NCBI GenBank assembly: GCA_018881555.1 | Contig: JACAXG010000027.1 | Coordinates: forward strand, 8,215,412-8,279,411 | Length of the DNA stretch: 64,000 bases | DNA from: Amblyornis subalaris | Lineage: Eukaryota > Chordata > Aves > Passeriformes > Ptilonorhynchidae | Direction: 5' to 3' | Shown: piece after piece, positions 47,271 to 58,100 of the stretch | How positions within the stretch are numbered: position 1 is the first letter of the stretch | How the letters are laid out: every line of letters starts with the position of its first letter | Notes under the pieces: model-generated | The model's input: only the letters and a program-made list of their open reading frames with translations | Database searches by the model: none | What the model was told of the DNA's origin: nothing | Program-made: the position numbers and the translations under genes

Positions 47271-49689
47271 TGGAACACATTGTCTTCTGAAAGGGAGGAG
47301 AATCAGCCCTTTATGAACAGGAGTCACTGGGCAGCATAGTCACCGAGCTGCAGGAGCTGGGGTTTGTTGATATAGTTGGCTTTTCAGCAAGCGCCTTTGT
47401 TGGGCTTATCTTTTCTTTTAGTCTAGATCTCTTTGGTGGTGTTTAAGGTGACTCTAGACTCTCCTTGTCTTTCCCAACGCCTCTGCTTTTTCTAACATAA
47501 AAACACAGAGACAGAGACAGAGTGATTCAGATTTTTCGAGTTTATGGATCCCCATAAGGCCCCTTCCCTGAGATACATAACTTCTCATCTACAGATATCA
47601 TCTGTCCTGCCGTGGGTTGCCTTAGTTCAAGAGGTTCCTCCAGTTCATTTGCAGACCATGAATGACCCTGCTGCTTTGGTAGGCACTGCTTGCTGGGTTC
47701 AAGATTGCACTACACCCACATGAAAAGGCCTGCTGCTTGCTGGTTGACACCAAAGCTGCAGCAAAGCACTGTGACCTCTTCTTCACACAACCCCTTGTAA
47801 CAACCCCTGTGACATGTTTGCGTTCAAGTGGAAGCCAGCTGGTGTAGTGGCCTCATGTCTTCCTAGAGCCTCTGCACCTTCCTCTCACCCACTGCACTCG
47901 TGGTGTGCTCCCCCCTCTGAGAGACACCATATGAACAAAGGACAAACTGCAGGAACCCTTTGGAGCAGTAACCAGTCTGCACTGAATTCACTTAAAAGTT
48001 GAGAAAAATCAGGCTTTCAGTTTTGGCATTAAACACTAAACCAGTGGCAGTGTAGGTGTAGAAACCAGGAGGAGTTTTTCTTAGGGGTGTCACAGAAGCA
48101 TTAACCTAGCTTTGTGTGACACAGTGATCGTACAGTCACCCAAACTTGGCCCACGGGGAGTGTTTTTCAGGGGCCTGGTCTTCCCAGAAAAGTCTTGGAA
48201 ATATAAACCCAGAAGTCAATAAAGAGATATAAGTCTCGGACTCTGCTCTGGGCCAGTGGCTTATAGGGCAGTTCCTCCAAGACACAAACCCATAAGGGAA
48301 GAGTGACTGCTATTTTTCTGCCAGATAAATGGACACCTGGTTGCAAGAGTCATCCAGTGACCCTATACATGCAACCACCTGCCCTTCTCCATGCTGGCTC
48401 ATGTCCTTGCTGCAAGGCTCCAGTTGCAGCCAGTCTGCGGATCAGCTCTCAGGACCAAATGTGCCCTGCAAGTCTGCACCACATTTCAGGGTAGGGTCTG
48501 GCACATGCCTTGTTCATGCTTAAGACTAAATTCAGGTTGCTATCTTGTTGGGGCGGCTGCTAAGGTAGATTGAGAGGGCCAGGTGCCACCAACCAGTTCA
48601 CCAAGTGTTCTGAGTTCTTCAGCTAGGAAAAAATTTTTGCCTGAAGAGGAGAACACATAAGAATATAGATCACTTTTAGTTATCTTTTTTACCCTAGGAA
48701 CATGTCAACAGTAAAGCAGAAGGGGCAGTGGCCATAAGGAATAGCAATAAAATGCTGTTTGCTGCTCAGGATGGAAGTGTGACTTCAAACCCAAAATGAG
48801 AGAACTTACAATCTCTAGATTTGTGCTAAGATAACTGATTCAGAGCTTGAAGTCTCTGGGAACCTAGAAGATAAATATTTTGTGTCAGAGATAGCCAAAC
48901 CAATTTCATCTGATAATGAACTTTCCATTTCCAGTTGATTCTTACATTATGAATCTTTTAAGTAAATCTGTGGGTGCTGCAAAACATGGGGAATCAGCTC
49001 TTATCACAGCTGTTTTTTAATATCTGCACAGAACAAACTGATAGTGTTGTAGTCTACTCTTACCTAACTGAGGTGTGGGGGTTCTGGACTTTTGTCAGTG
49101 CAGGAATTGGAAGGGGAGTCTTTCCCAAAGACCAGAAGTGTAGCAGTGCACAGTCCTGCATGCAGGAGTCAGCTGCAGACCTGGAGATGCAATCAGGTTG
49201 TGAAAGAACATATTCCACACTCCAGGAAAGCCAGGTTGGGGTGCAGCAGCTCAGCAAATTCGTGAAGGTGGATTTTATCCATTGGTTCTGTTGGATTATT
49301 TGTTGGTGTTGCTCTGATCAAATTTGCTTTGTTGTCATAATAGTAAACATGGTACATGTGAAGCTCAGGGCCATGAGCCAGCATAAAGGAATAAGATAAT
49401 GGATGTTGCTTGAGCCTTTTACTGTCTTTGTAGTTAGAGCAGTTATTGGAAGGCACTAATCCCTTTCTGCTGATTATTGACTTTTGAATGAATCCTCATA
49501 CACTCTCCAGCAGCAAAACTTGTGGGTTTTCAGGCTCACTAAAGCTCAATAGAACTAGGACCTTGTCATTTATTTTCACTGTTACTATTATTTTTCTATT
49601 TCAAAGCAGAGTTTTCTGCTGCGAATTCCCCACTGTTTGATCACAAAAGCAAGCAAGGGAAATTGTTATTTTTCATCCTGAAGCTTTTG

Positions 49690-50110
49690 TCCTTTTTACT
49701 TTTATAATCCACGTGAGGCGGCTTTGCTGGTCATTAGCCGAGTCAGTAAAGCAAGCTTTCTTTGTTGGGCGATAGCAGGGAAACATCAAGTGTCTGGTTC
49801 CATGGTAGCAATTTGCTCTTGAAATAAAGCAAGCGTTGATAAGTTGCTACCCTCAGCTATATTTGTCCTAGTAAATAAACATCATCAGGATTTGAGCACA
49901 AATACAAGTTGTTTTGCCCTGTTTAACTATTCTGAGATTGTGCCGGGCTAACAAAATTTCCTCCGCGTCAGACAGACTTGTTCTGTTGCGCGCTCATTTC
50001 GCTGATGATGTGTATTTCTGCACACCTAGCCAAGGATGTATTTTTTAAAGCATTGATCAGCACAGCAAATACGCCTGGAAATGCATCCCATTAATGCAAA
50101 GCGGTACATG
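49690..50110. promoter_or_regulatory. Candidate conserved intronic enhancer
   Basis: About 420 bases with many retained CpGs (gaggcggc, agccgag, gggcgatag, aagcgttg, gtgccggg, cctccgcg, tgcgcgctcatttcgctg, atacgcc) in otherwise CpG-poor intron. Motifs include a CACGTG E-box (49,710-49,715), a forkhead core ATAAACA (49,875-49,881) and homeodomain-type ccattaatg near the end. There is no repeat signature and no long open frame. Among the intronic candidates this is one of the strongest by composition. Confidence 0.35.
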
Positions 50111-52549
50111 CTTTTGATGGGTTTGCTTTCTAGAGGCCAAGGTTTCTAGCAGTGGAATGATTTGCCTCTGCAGTGCCTGGGAATGGTGTATTTGCTTAGA
50201 GGGAGCTGTGGTGTGCCAGCACTGGGCACGCAGGGGACATCACACCCTCAGTGCCCACACTGCCAAGCCAAGTGAAGGGCAGCAATTGATACGTACTGGC
50301 TTACGCAGGCCAGAAAAAGCCCTTAGGATCCGTCCTTGGGAGAAGGATTCAATTTTCCAGGATACTGATAAAAACGGTCATTAACCCTGTGGCAATGGCC
50401 TGTTCAACTTAAAAGTGAAATTCCTCATTTGAACCTCACAAAATCAGGATCGTGCTTCTTCCCTGACAGGCAGCAGGACCCAAAATAAAATAAAGAAGCA
50501 TCAGGAGACCAAGTGAAACATGACAGTGACATTTGTTCCACTTGGAGCAGTGGAGCCACCGCTAATTTGGGCTGGAAGATCGGAGCACACAGCAAGAGGT
50601 GGTTTGATGGCTTCAGTAAATAAACATACTGGGTCAGTCTGTAGCTGCAGGTGCCACACACTCTACAGTGAGGCAAATCACAGCAGAAATAGGCCAATTC
50701 CACCCCTTTGCCATCACTAAATTTCCCATAGCCCTTTCTAGAAAATTCAAAGGGATTACACAGCTTCCAGACCAAATCCCAGCATTTAATGGAGGTTTCA
50801 GCTGCTTTGACATGCTGCAGGATTTGCAGTGTGCAGGGCTCTCCCCATTCGCTTAAACGAACAGATGTCCGTACTCCACAAGTTGGCTGCCCCACCTGCT
50901 GTGCACCTGAGACCCAGAGAAAATGCATTTCTTCACACTTCTGATTAGCAGTAATTAGATTAGGGAAGTTCACAGGGATGGAGGAAGGCTCTCCTCCATG
51001 GAGAACCACCCAGTGGAAGTTAGTAAGGGATCAGGACAGCTCTATTACAGTGATTTGCCGGAGCACAAGCAAGCCGTAACCTGGGCAAGATCCCATCATG
51101 CTAGGAACTCTACATCCAGCACAGAGAGGTGGTGCTTACTGCAGAGAGGTGTNTTCTCACTGCCTTTCCACGCTCGTTTTAAACCTCCCAATTAATCAAA
51201 TAGTGCCTTGAGCCCTGGAAACCCTGGTGAGTTCCAGCTTCAGGGATTTCCATCTCAAAAGGGAGCACTCTTTTGGTTCATCAGGGGTATGTGCCTGTTC
51301 CCAAGAGAGGGAACAGGGAGAGCTTTTCTCCTCTAACACACCTTAACTCATGTAGGAGTTCAGTTCCTTTGAGGTCTCCACCAGGTTTGCCAAAATTGGC
51401 CAAGAAACGGAAACATTACCAAAAGAGGGGCAGGAGGATCATGCAGGAGCACATGGGTGGCCATGCAGCAGGTGACGCATGAACCTGGGGAAGGAGCAGA
51501 CTGAGAAACACATCAGGGGATCACCGAGGTTTCCGAAACCACTGGACAAATATTAAACCTAATTACTTGTAGGCAAGTAGACATACTAAAGCCATTCTGA
51601 AATCATTCTTCACTGAAGCATTTTTTTGACAAGGAAAACTAATTCTGGGCTTATTAACCAGTTTCAATAAATAGAATCACACTGATGAACAGACACTGCT
51701 TAATTGCCTTCTGTAAGATAGCTGGGGAAGTAGAAAACAGAAGCTGAATCTCCAGGCACATAGCCCCTTCTTAGCGCCTCCCCCTCCGTCTCCCTGAAAA
51801 ACAACAGAAAAGCTCAGATCCCCCTTCTGGCAGGGATCAGTTACATACTGCTTTTAGCAGAGTTTCAGTAAATTGTTCTCCAGTATAGACCAAATTCATA
51901 AGTGAAGCTGAAGATGGTTAAGATGCATGTCAGAAGGAAATTGGTCAGAAAATGGCTGTCGGGTGGGNGTGAGTAGCACGGCACAGTGTAACTCACAACG
52001 CTTTGGTACTCAGTGGGAAAGCAAAATTGGTTTAAGTGAGAATAACTTACCCAGATTTGGGGCGGGGGTGGATGTAGAAGTACAAACTCTGAAAATGGCC
52101 TTTTTCTTAGAGGAGAAAAAAAGGAGAGGCTGGGAAGGATCTCTGTTTGTGGTGAGAAGTGGGTACCAGCCGCCAGGAACAAAGAGCCCTGTTTGCAGGA
52201 TGTGCCCTGAGGAAAATGCAGATCTCTTCCAGCCTCCCAGAGCTTCCTCTTTCTCCTTGTGTCCTGGGAGCCACCCGCCCTGCCAGCCCCACTCCCAAGC
52301 AGAGTGCGGAAGGATTCTTGGAGTTAGTTGATTAAAACAAAGACACTGGCAGAGGTGGAGGTGACTGGCAGCCCCCAGCCCATGCAATGCCGTTTCATAG
52401 TTTCCTAAGAAAGGAAGGGTTCTGTTCAGTGCTGATTGCTTTGGGGTAAAGAAGAAAGAATTGCTGTAGTGACAGAAAAATGTAGAGCTTAGGTTTTGCG
52501 TAGATGGCTTATTAGGTCAGAGCTGGAACACACTTTGATTTGTATTCCT

Positions 52550-52770
52550 GATGATTGTACACGGGCACTAATTGGCCAAAGAAGCAAGGGATCTTTGTAT
52601 TTTAATGAGGAAAATACTGTGTAATGTGATGATTATTTTCTAATAAAAAAGCAGAGGAACAGAATGGGAAAGAAAACCTGTGTGTGAATACAGACTGTAA
52701 TTTTAATTAATATTTGCTTGTGCTAATCAGTTTCTCTGTTCTGCAACCAGCTGTTAGCCCTAAATATGCC
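52550..52770. promoter_or_regulatory. Candidate AT-rich conserved element
   Basis: Complex AT-rich text with cactaattggcc, tttaatgagg, tgtaatgtgatgattatt, ttttaattaatatttgc and gctaatcag, all homeodomain or POU-like cores. It lies directly upstream of an AT-rich imperfect repeat (52,775-52,855) and about 200 bases before a MIR relic. Function is inferred. Confidence 0.27.
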
Positions 52771-52957
52771 CTAATGTTATATAAATATTATAGAAATTAA
52801 TATTTTCTATTATATTATTCTTAATATTATAGAAATATTTCCTTTAATATTCTAAGCATTATGCCTATGCATACTTCTACTCATGTGTATGAGCTCATTT
52901 AAGCCAACAGGACTGGCGATACTAGATGGATAGGTGAGAATAATACCTGTCCAGAGC

Positions 52958-53150
52958 ATTCTTAGTTAATCTCAAAGCACTTCACAGGTGAGACCACTAT
53001 CATTGCTCCATTTTACAGGTGGGTAAATTGAGGTGGGACGTGGTTGAGGGTATGGCCTGTGCATCTGGCAGTGTGTTGGCCAAGCTAGAGGTCAAACACA
53101 GGTTTCCCATCCCCTCCTTATTCCACATCCTAATCATTACTCCAAAACAC
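52958..53150 (+). repeat. MIR-type (CORE-SINE) relic
   Basis: The order atctcaaagcacttcacagg, tatcattgctccattttaca, ggtgggtaaattgagg, then gccaagctagaggtcaaaca and ggtttcc follows the MIR consensus (cattttacagatgaggaaac, tgaggc, tgcccaaggtcacaca). Divergence is high, as expected for an element older than the bird-mammal split. Such relics are rare in bird genomes. Confidence 0.68.
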
Positions 53151-54599
53151 GTCCCCTTTGACCAAGCTCAAGGTACACGCTCATGTCTTCCCACTCAGTG
53201 CCTGTGGGAGAGGGGCTTTGTAGCTCTCCACAAGTGGCTCTTTTGCCCCACAGAAAAGCAGAGCTGATTGCAAAGCTGAGCGTGTGGAAGAAGGAGTAGG
53301 ATGTCTGTCACACCGCTCTATTTTAAACAAAGAATCAATAAAATGCCGGTGATCCCTGCAGCATTTGGAAGAACAGGTTGGTGCTTCTCTGAGTTGGAAG
53401 GACTGTTTGTCATGGCCACTTATGTTCCCAGGAAATATTCTTTGCTACCTTTGAGTCTTGGTGGAAATGAATCTGATTCACTGAGCTGTCACGTTACATA
53501 CTACTGTGACACTGTGCTGGCCTGAGAGCCTCCTAGCTGCTTACCTGCTGGATTTTAAGTAACAAAAAAGTCCCAGTCCTCTTCAAAGCATAACCTAAGT
53601 AAATATTTTTTGAAATTAAGAAGTAGGGTTAGTCATCTTTAAAACATATGGGATTATGCATTTCAGTTTGACAGCCAAAATTTTGGAGCAGTCAGTGAAC
53701 ATAACTGGACCTTTAGTGTAGTAAATAATTGTGGGTAATAATCAATTTGAACTCGGTGATTTATTTCTTTAAAAAAAATAAATTGTAATGTTAAGATTCT
53801 GTGGCTCTACTCTCACATTTCAGTGCTGACTTATGCTCAAAAGCCACTGCAGGGTTCCCAGTCCTGTTGTTCTTGCAAGCCTTATGATATCTCCTGAATT
53901 TTCCTTAAAAGCCCCCAGAAGAACATGAATTTGAGAAACCTCAGTTCCGGAGCACGAGAGGTTTGGGAAAAAAAAATATTATCCTCTGTAGCAGCATAGA
54001 AATTGACAGTAGACCCGTAAACATTAAAAACCCAACTAGGACTAGAAAGAAGTATGTATGTTCATCATACTTGAATATAAGAGACTTGAGAAATACAATT
54101 CCTACATGTTTTAGAGCAGCAATTTCATATCAGTCATTTATTTAAACACCTGAAAATCTGCAGAACGTCTCATAATCAAGATTTTTTTCTGACTTGTGTA
54201 CAGACCATTGGCAGTAAGACTATGGCCGTATGGTCATTATGTGTTTCATCCCTCCCTGAAAGTATTTTGCCTTGCACTGGCATATGTCCTGGGGAGAAGG
54301 GCTCTGGTAATCCTGCTCAAGGCAAGAGATCGCTCTTTCTGTCTCTCTGCTCTCTTGGTGTGGAATTTGCAAAATTTAATTTTTGACCCTAAAAATGAGC
54401 AGCCCAGAGCCTGCACCCCCTCCAGGAACAGAGCTGCTGCATAAACACACACCATTTACAGGCAGATATTTTTTGAAATTGCTCTTTCAGAGTATGACTT
54501 CTTCCATGTAGCCCTTAAATTGCTAAAGTGGGAGTCATGCCTGCCAAAGAAACCCTGTTTTTAAAAAGGAAAGGAGGGGAAGGGGAGAAACCTCATCCC

Positions 54600-54990
54600 C
54601 TTTGCTGGCATTTCAAAGAGGACATGGCCTCTGTGGGGCCGAGGCAGGGCCGGGGCTGCTTCCACTGACAGAACGGGGCCAAGGGCCCCCTGCGTTCCTT
54701 GCAACAACGTGGCATTTTCCTTATAAAACTGCAGAAGTGTTAATTATCAGGATTCGGCAAGAGCAATAGCTGTTTATTGAGGCTTGCCGCTTTTCCGCCG
54801 GAGCAGGGTCTGGATCCCCGGTGGAACCATTCATCAGCGGTTTGACAATGACAGTCTGCTGCAGGGCTTTCAGAGCACAACAAAGATTTCCTCACAGCTC
54901 CGAGCGACCGGAGCTGGCTCCCGTTATAGTACGGATTTGACAAAGGCAGAAGGAAAGAGAGTCACTCGCTAACGCATATTTCTCTTTCTG
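54600..54990. promoter_or_regulatory. Candidate CpG-retaining intronic enhancer
   Basis: Roughly 390 bases hold about 18 CpGs, including ttttccgccggag, tccgagcgaccgg and ccccggtgg, although the flanking intron is CpG-poor. It contains a homeodomain-type taattatc (54,741-54,748) and a MEIS/PKNOX-type TGACAG (54,849-54,854). TTATAAAA at 54,721 could act as a TATA-like element, so a minor intronic promoter is an alternative reading. No coding exon fits. It lies about 20 bases before a MIR relic. It looks like a strongly constrained element, but this is composition-based. Confidence 0.38.
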
Positions 54991-55011
54991 TACTGTATTT
55001 CTTTGTCTCTC

Positions 55012-55175
55012 CTTCTCATAGCACTTCACACAAGATAGAGAAGTGGTGTTGCTTGCATTTCACGGAGGGGAAACTGAGGCCCAGAAGGGGAAAGTGACTT
55101 GTACAAGGTTTTTCAGCCAGTGATGGTCAGAACAAGGAGCAAGAGCACTGGCCAAGTCCTAACTCCTTGGCAGAC
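55012..55175 (+). repeat. MIR-type (CORE-SINE) relic
   Basis: The sequence gcatttcacggaggggaaac, tgaggcccagaaggggaaag, tgacttgtacaaggtttttc, agccagt matches the MIR body (cattttacagatgaggaaac, tgaggcccagagaggttaag, tgacttgcccaaggtcacac, agc) closely and in order. This is the clearer of the two MIR relics here and it is unusually well preserved for a bird genome. Confidence 0.75.
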
Positions 55176-58100
55176 CCATGCATTCATCCAGCTGTACTGA
55201 AGGCCACTGTATTTCCGTGCACTTGCACTGTGAGATACAGGCAGTAGAGGAAATACAGGGGGTAATGCAAATTTTTACACCCCTATTTCGTCATCTGCCA
55301 AGCCTGTACTTTCCTCCTCCTTGACAATGTCACTTACTTTGGGGACAGGCTGCACACATGCCAGTACAGTGTACTTTGGGCACTATGCATATTCATAGGA
55401 ACCAGGCTCCAGTTTCACTTTGCACAGGCTTTTCTCCAAGCAATTTTTGCTGCTGTTGTTGAAAACATTTTAATTAATCAGGAATTTTAATTAATTGTAC
55501 CCTGCTGAAAATGCCAAGACAAAAGCACAAATACAAGGAGACAGTTGCTCAGGTCAGAGCAGCCCATCTTTGGTTAGCTATGTTCTCTCTGAGATCACGC
55601 AGTGTGATTACAGACACAGGCATGGGGAAAACACTGGATTCTGAACGGCATTTCAAAGTCCTAGAGAAACATGATGGTGTTTTTATCAAGTCAGGAAGCC
55701 TGTATTGAATCTCTGATGGTGACACTGAGCTGGCATACTGCTAACTGGAAAGCTGCATCCCAAAAGGATTACAATGGCCTTTTTTCTAGTTCTCCGACTG
55801 CTTCAAACAATCAGTTTCACCAAAGCACTTAAAATGTTCTGTTTTTATGAAGCTGAAAATCAGGTCATTTCTAGACTGATTTCACTTGCAACGAATGAAT
55901 TAGCGCAGCTGCTTATTTCCGCTTTTTGCTGAACCTCTTCTCAGGGACACATACACCTTGGGATGTTAGTGGCTGACAGAGATCTTCTTGCTCAGCATGT
56001 CCGGAAAAGAAAATAATCTCATTCTGGCCTTGTTAGTTGTCATTTGGCTACAATGCCCAGTGAATTGTGGCTCATTTTGTACTGAAGTAATTGAAGTTCA
56101 TCTGTCCAGTGATATGAAGGCCCGGACCAGCGCTCAGCACACAAACTCATTCAACTTTCTGAGCCTGAATGTCATTTTCTACCCTCTTAAAATGGTTTTA
56201 AGCCTTGGTGCACAGTCTAGACAACCCCCAGCACACCATGAATAATAGATCCCAGAAATCTGTAAAAGCTTTATTTATTTAAACAACTAAATATTTAGAA
56301 TTTGTTCATATCATTGGCATATTTACCTTCCTTCCCCTGTCCTAAAAGGTCCCCAAAGGGTTTCCACCTTGTAAACCTGTTGTGAGCAGTATTTACAGCC
56401 TATTGTGTGTTTAAGGCCCACAAGTGAAGCAAACAAGATTTCACCCTTGGTGAGTGCAGCCTTTCTGGAGAACCAGTGGGATGGGTTGCATTTTTCATCA
56501 TAGTGATAGAAGCTTCTCTTTAGAAAGCTAATGACAAAGTCATGAGGTGAAAAACTCTGAAAACAGGTCTTTGTTCACAAAACCACTTCGTTCCCCAATT
56601 TTCTTCCAAATGCTGCCACAGGGCTCATGTGAACTAGTGCAGAGCATGGAGATCTGGATTCTGCTCATGCCTTTGCCACAGACCCTCTGCTGCATTTTCT
56701 CACCATTTCCCCTTGGCACGTGGTGTGTCCTGCTGGAGAGCGAGTCCTTCTGCACAGGGAGACCTTGCACAGGGAACTGTGCCCTCTTGATCATGGCAGC
56801 CTTTCCAGGCTGGTCTCAGGCCTAGGGATAAGCTATTTGGCCACTTAGCAAATAAGCAGGTGTGAGATTCCAGTAATGCACTGTAGAGCAGAGATGACAG
56901 GTGGGGGGGAAGGAACCACATCCCAGCTCAGGGCTTTCTTCCTCTACAATAATTTTGTTTTCTTCTGAGCTCTGTGCTTGCTCTTGGGCACAGTTGGCCA
57001 GGTTAGTTGCATCCCTGGCTACACCTGAGAGCTTCGACATGAACTTCAACAGGAGCAGGACCACAACCATTTTCTTGCACTGAGACTGCTCCTCCTCTGC
57101 TGTTACTGATGTAAATCCACAGAGCTCCACCGATCTCAGCAGTGCTGCTTTGGAGGGTGGAAGCGAGGATGGCCATGTGCTATAGCCTGGGGCTGATGAC
57201 TTACTCAAATTGATGAGCTCCTTGTGAAGATAGCTTTAAGTGACTCAGTTCTCAATCTGTTTAGACCAACTTCATGAATTGAGGTGGAAATTGAGCCCGA
57301 GTAAAGTTACTTCTCATGCCCCAGGTTATACCTGAAAAGGTACACTTTGCTTGTGCACATTTCATTGTCACAAGTGGTACCTTAGTGGCAAAAACCCCCT
57401 CGTTCAGAACTTCTCAGTTAATAATTTCTGTCACCTGAAGGCAAGACTGGGCATTTCAGGGTTTTCCTATGCTGCCAGATTATTGTCCCGTTTCTGCAGA
57501 CCACAGTTACTGCCTGGCATTCTTAGCTGGGCCCATTCTTCCCCACACAGCCCATGTGAGAGGTTCTACACCACGGGGGAAACGGCAGCTCGCTGGTTTG
57601 TCTGTGTGTTTCATGGGCACAGGCAGCAGCTGAGGCTGAGCTCACTCCGCCTTCTCCTCCCCTGTGTGCCATGGATGCAGGCGGAGAGGAAGCCGATTGT
57701 GTGTCAGCAATGGGATCCCTGGGAAAAGGTGGCTAACTGCAGGATTAGTCACAACAGAAATTGCTGTGCTAAGCACTGAATATCTCTTGGCTCTGCAGAT
57801 CTTTAACTTGGTGGTGGAGTCGTAGGGGAGAGGCTGGAACTGGTATTGTGATGGAAAGAAAGACAGCAGGCAATTTGCCCTGGACAACGGGTACAGGGAA
57901 CAACCCCTACCAGGTTCCTGCTCCCCTTTCCAAGCAGGTACATTAAATCACAGTCGTGTTTAACGTGCTGTTAAACAGCAGAACACTTACCATCCATAAG
58001 GAACACCAAGGGGAAATGCAAAGGATTTCCTTTGAAAAAGGAATGTCGACACTAAGAGCTTAGTCCTGAAGAGCTGAGGAGAGGAAAGGAGACAAGATGT

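Noticed and set aside
48974..49399. 141-codon plus-strand open frame in intron 2
   Set aside because: No recognisable domain, no promoter or splice context, and length within chance.
50425..51009. 194-codon minus-strand open frame in intron 2
   Set aside because: About one frame of this length is expected by chance in 64 kb on six frames. The translation resembles no family and has no exon context.
57250..57335. Possible third MIR relic (ggaaattgagcccgag text)
   Set aside because: Only a short, gapped resemblance to the MIR core; not enough to call.
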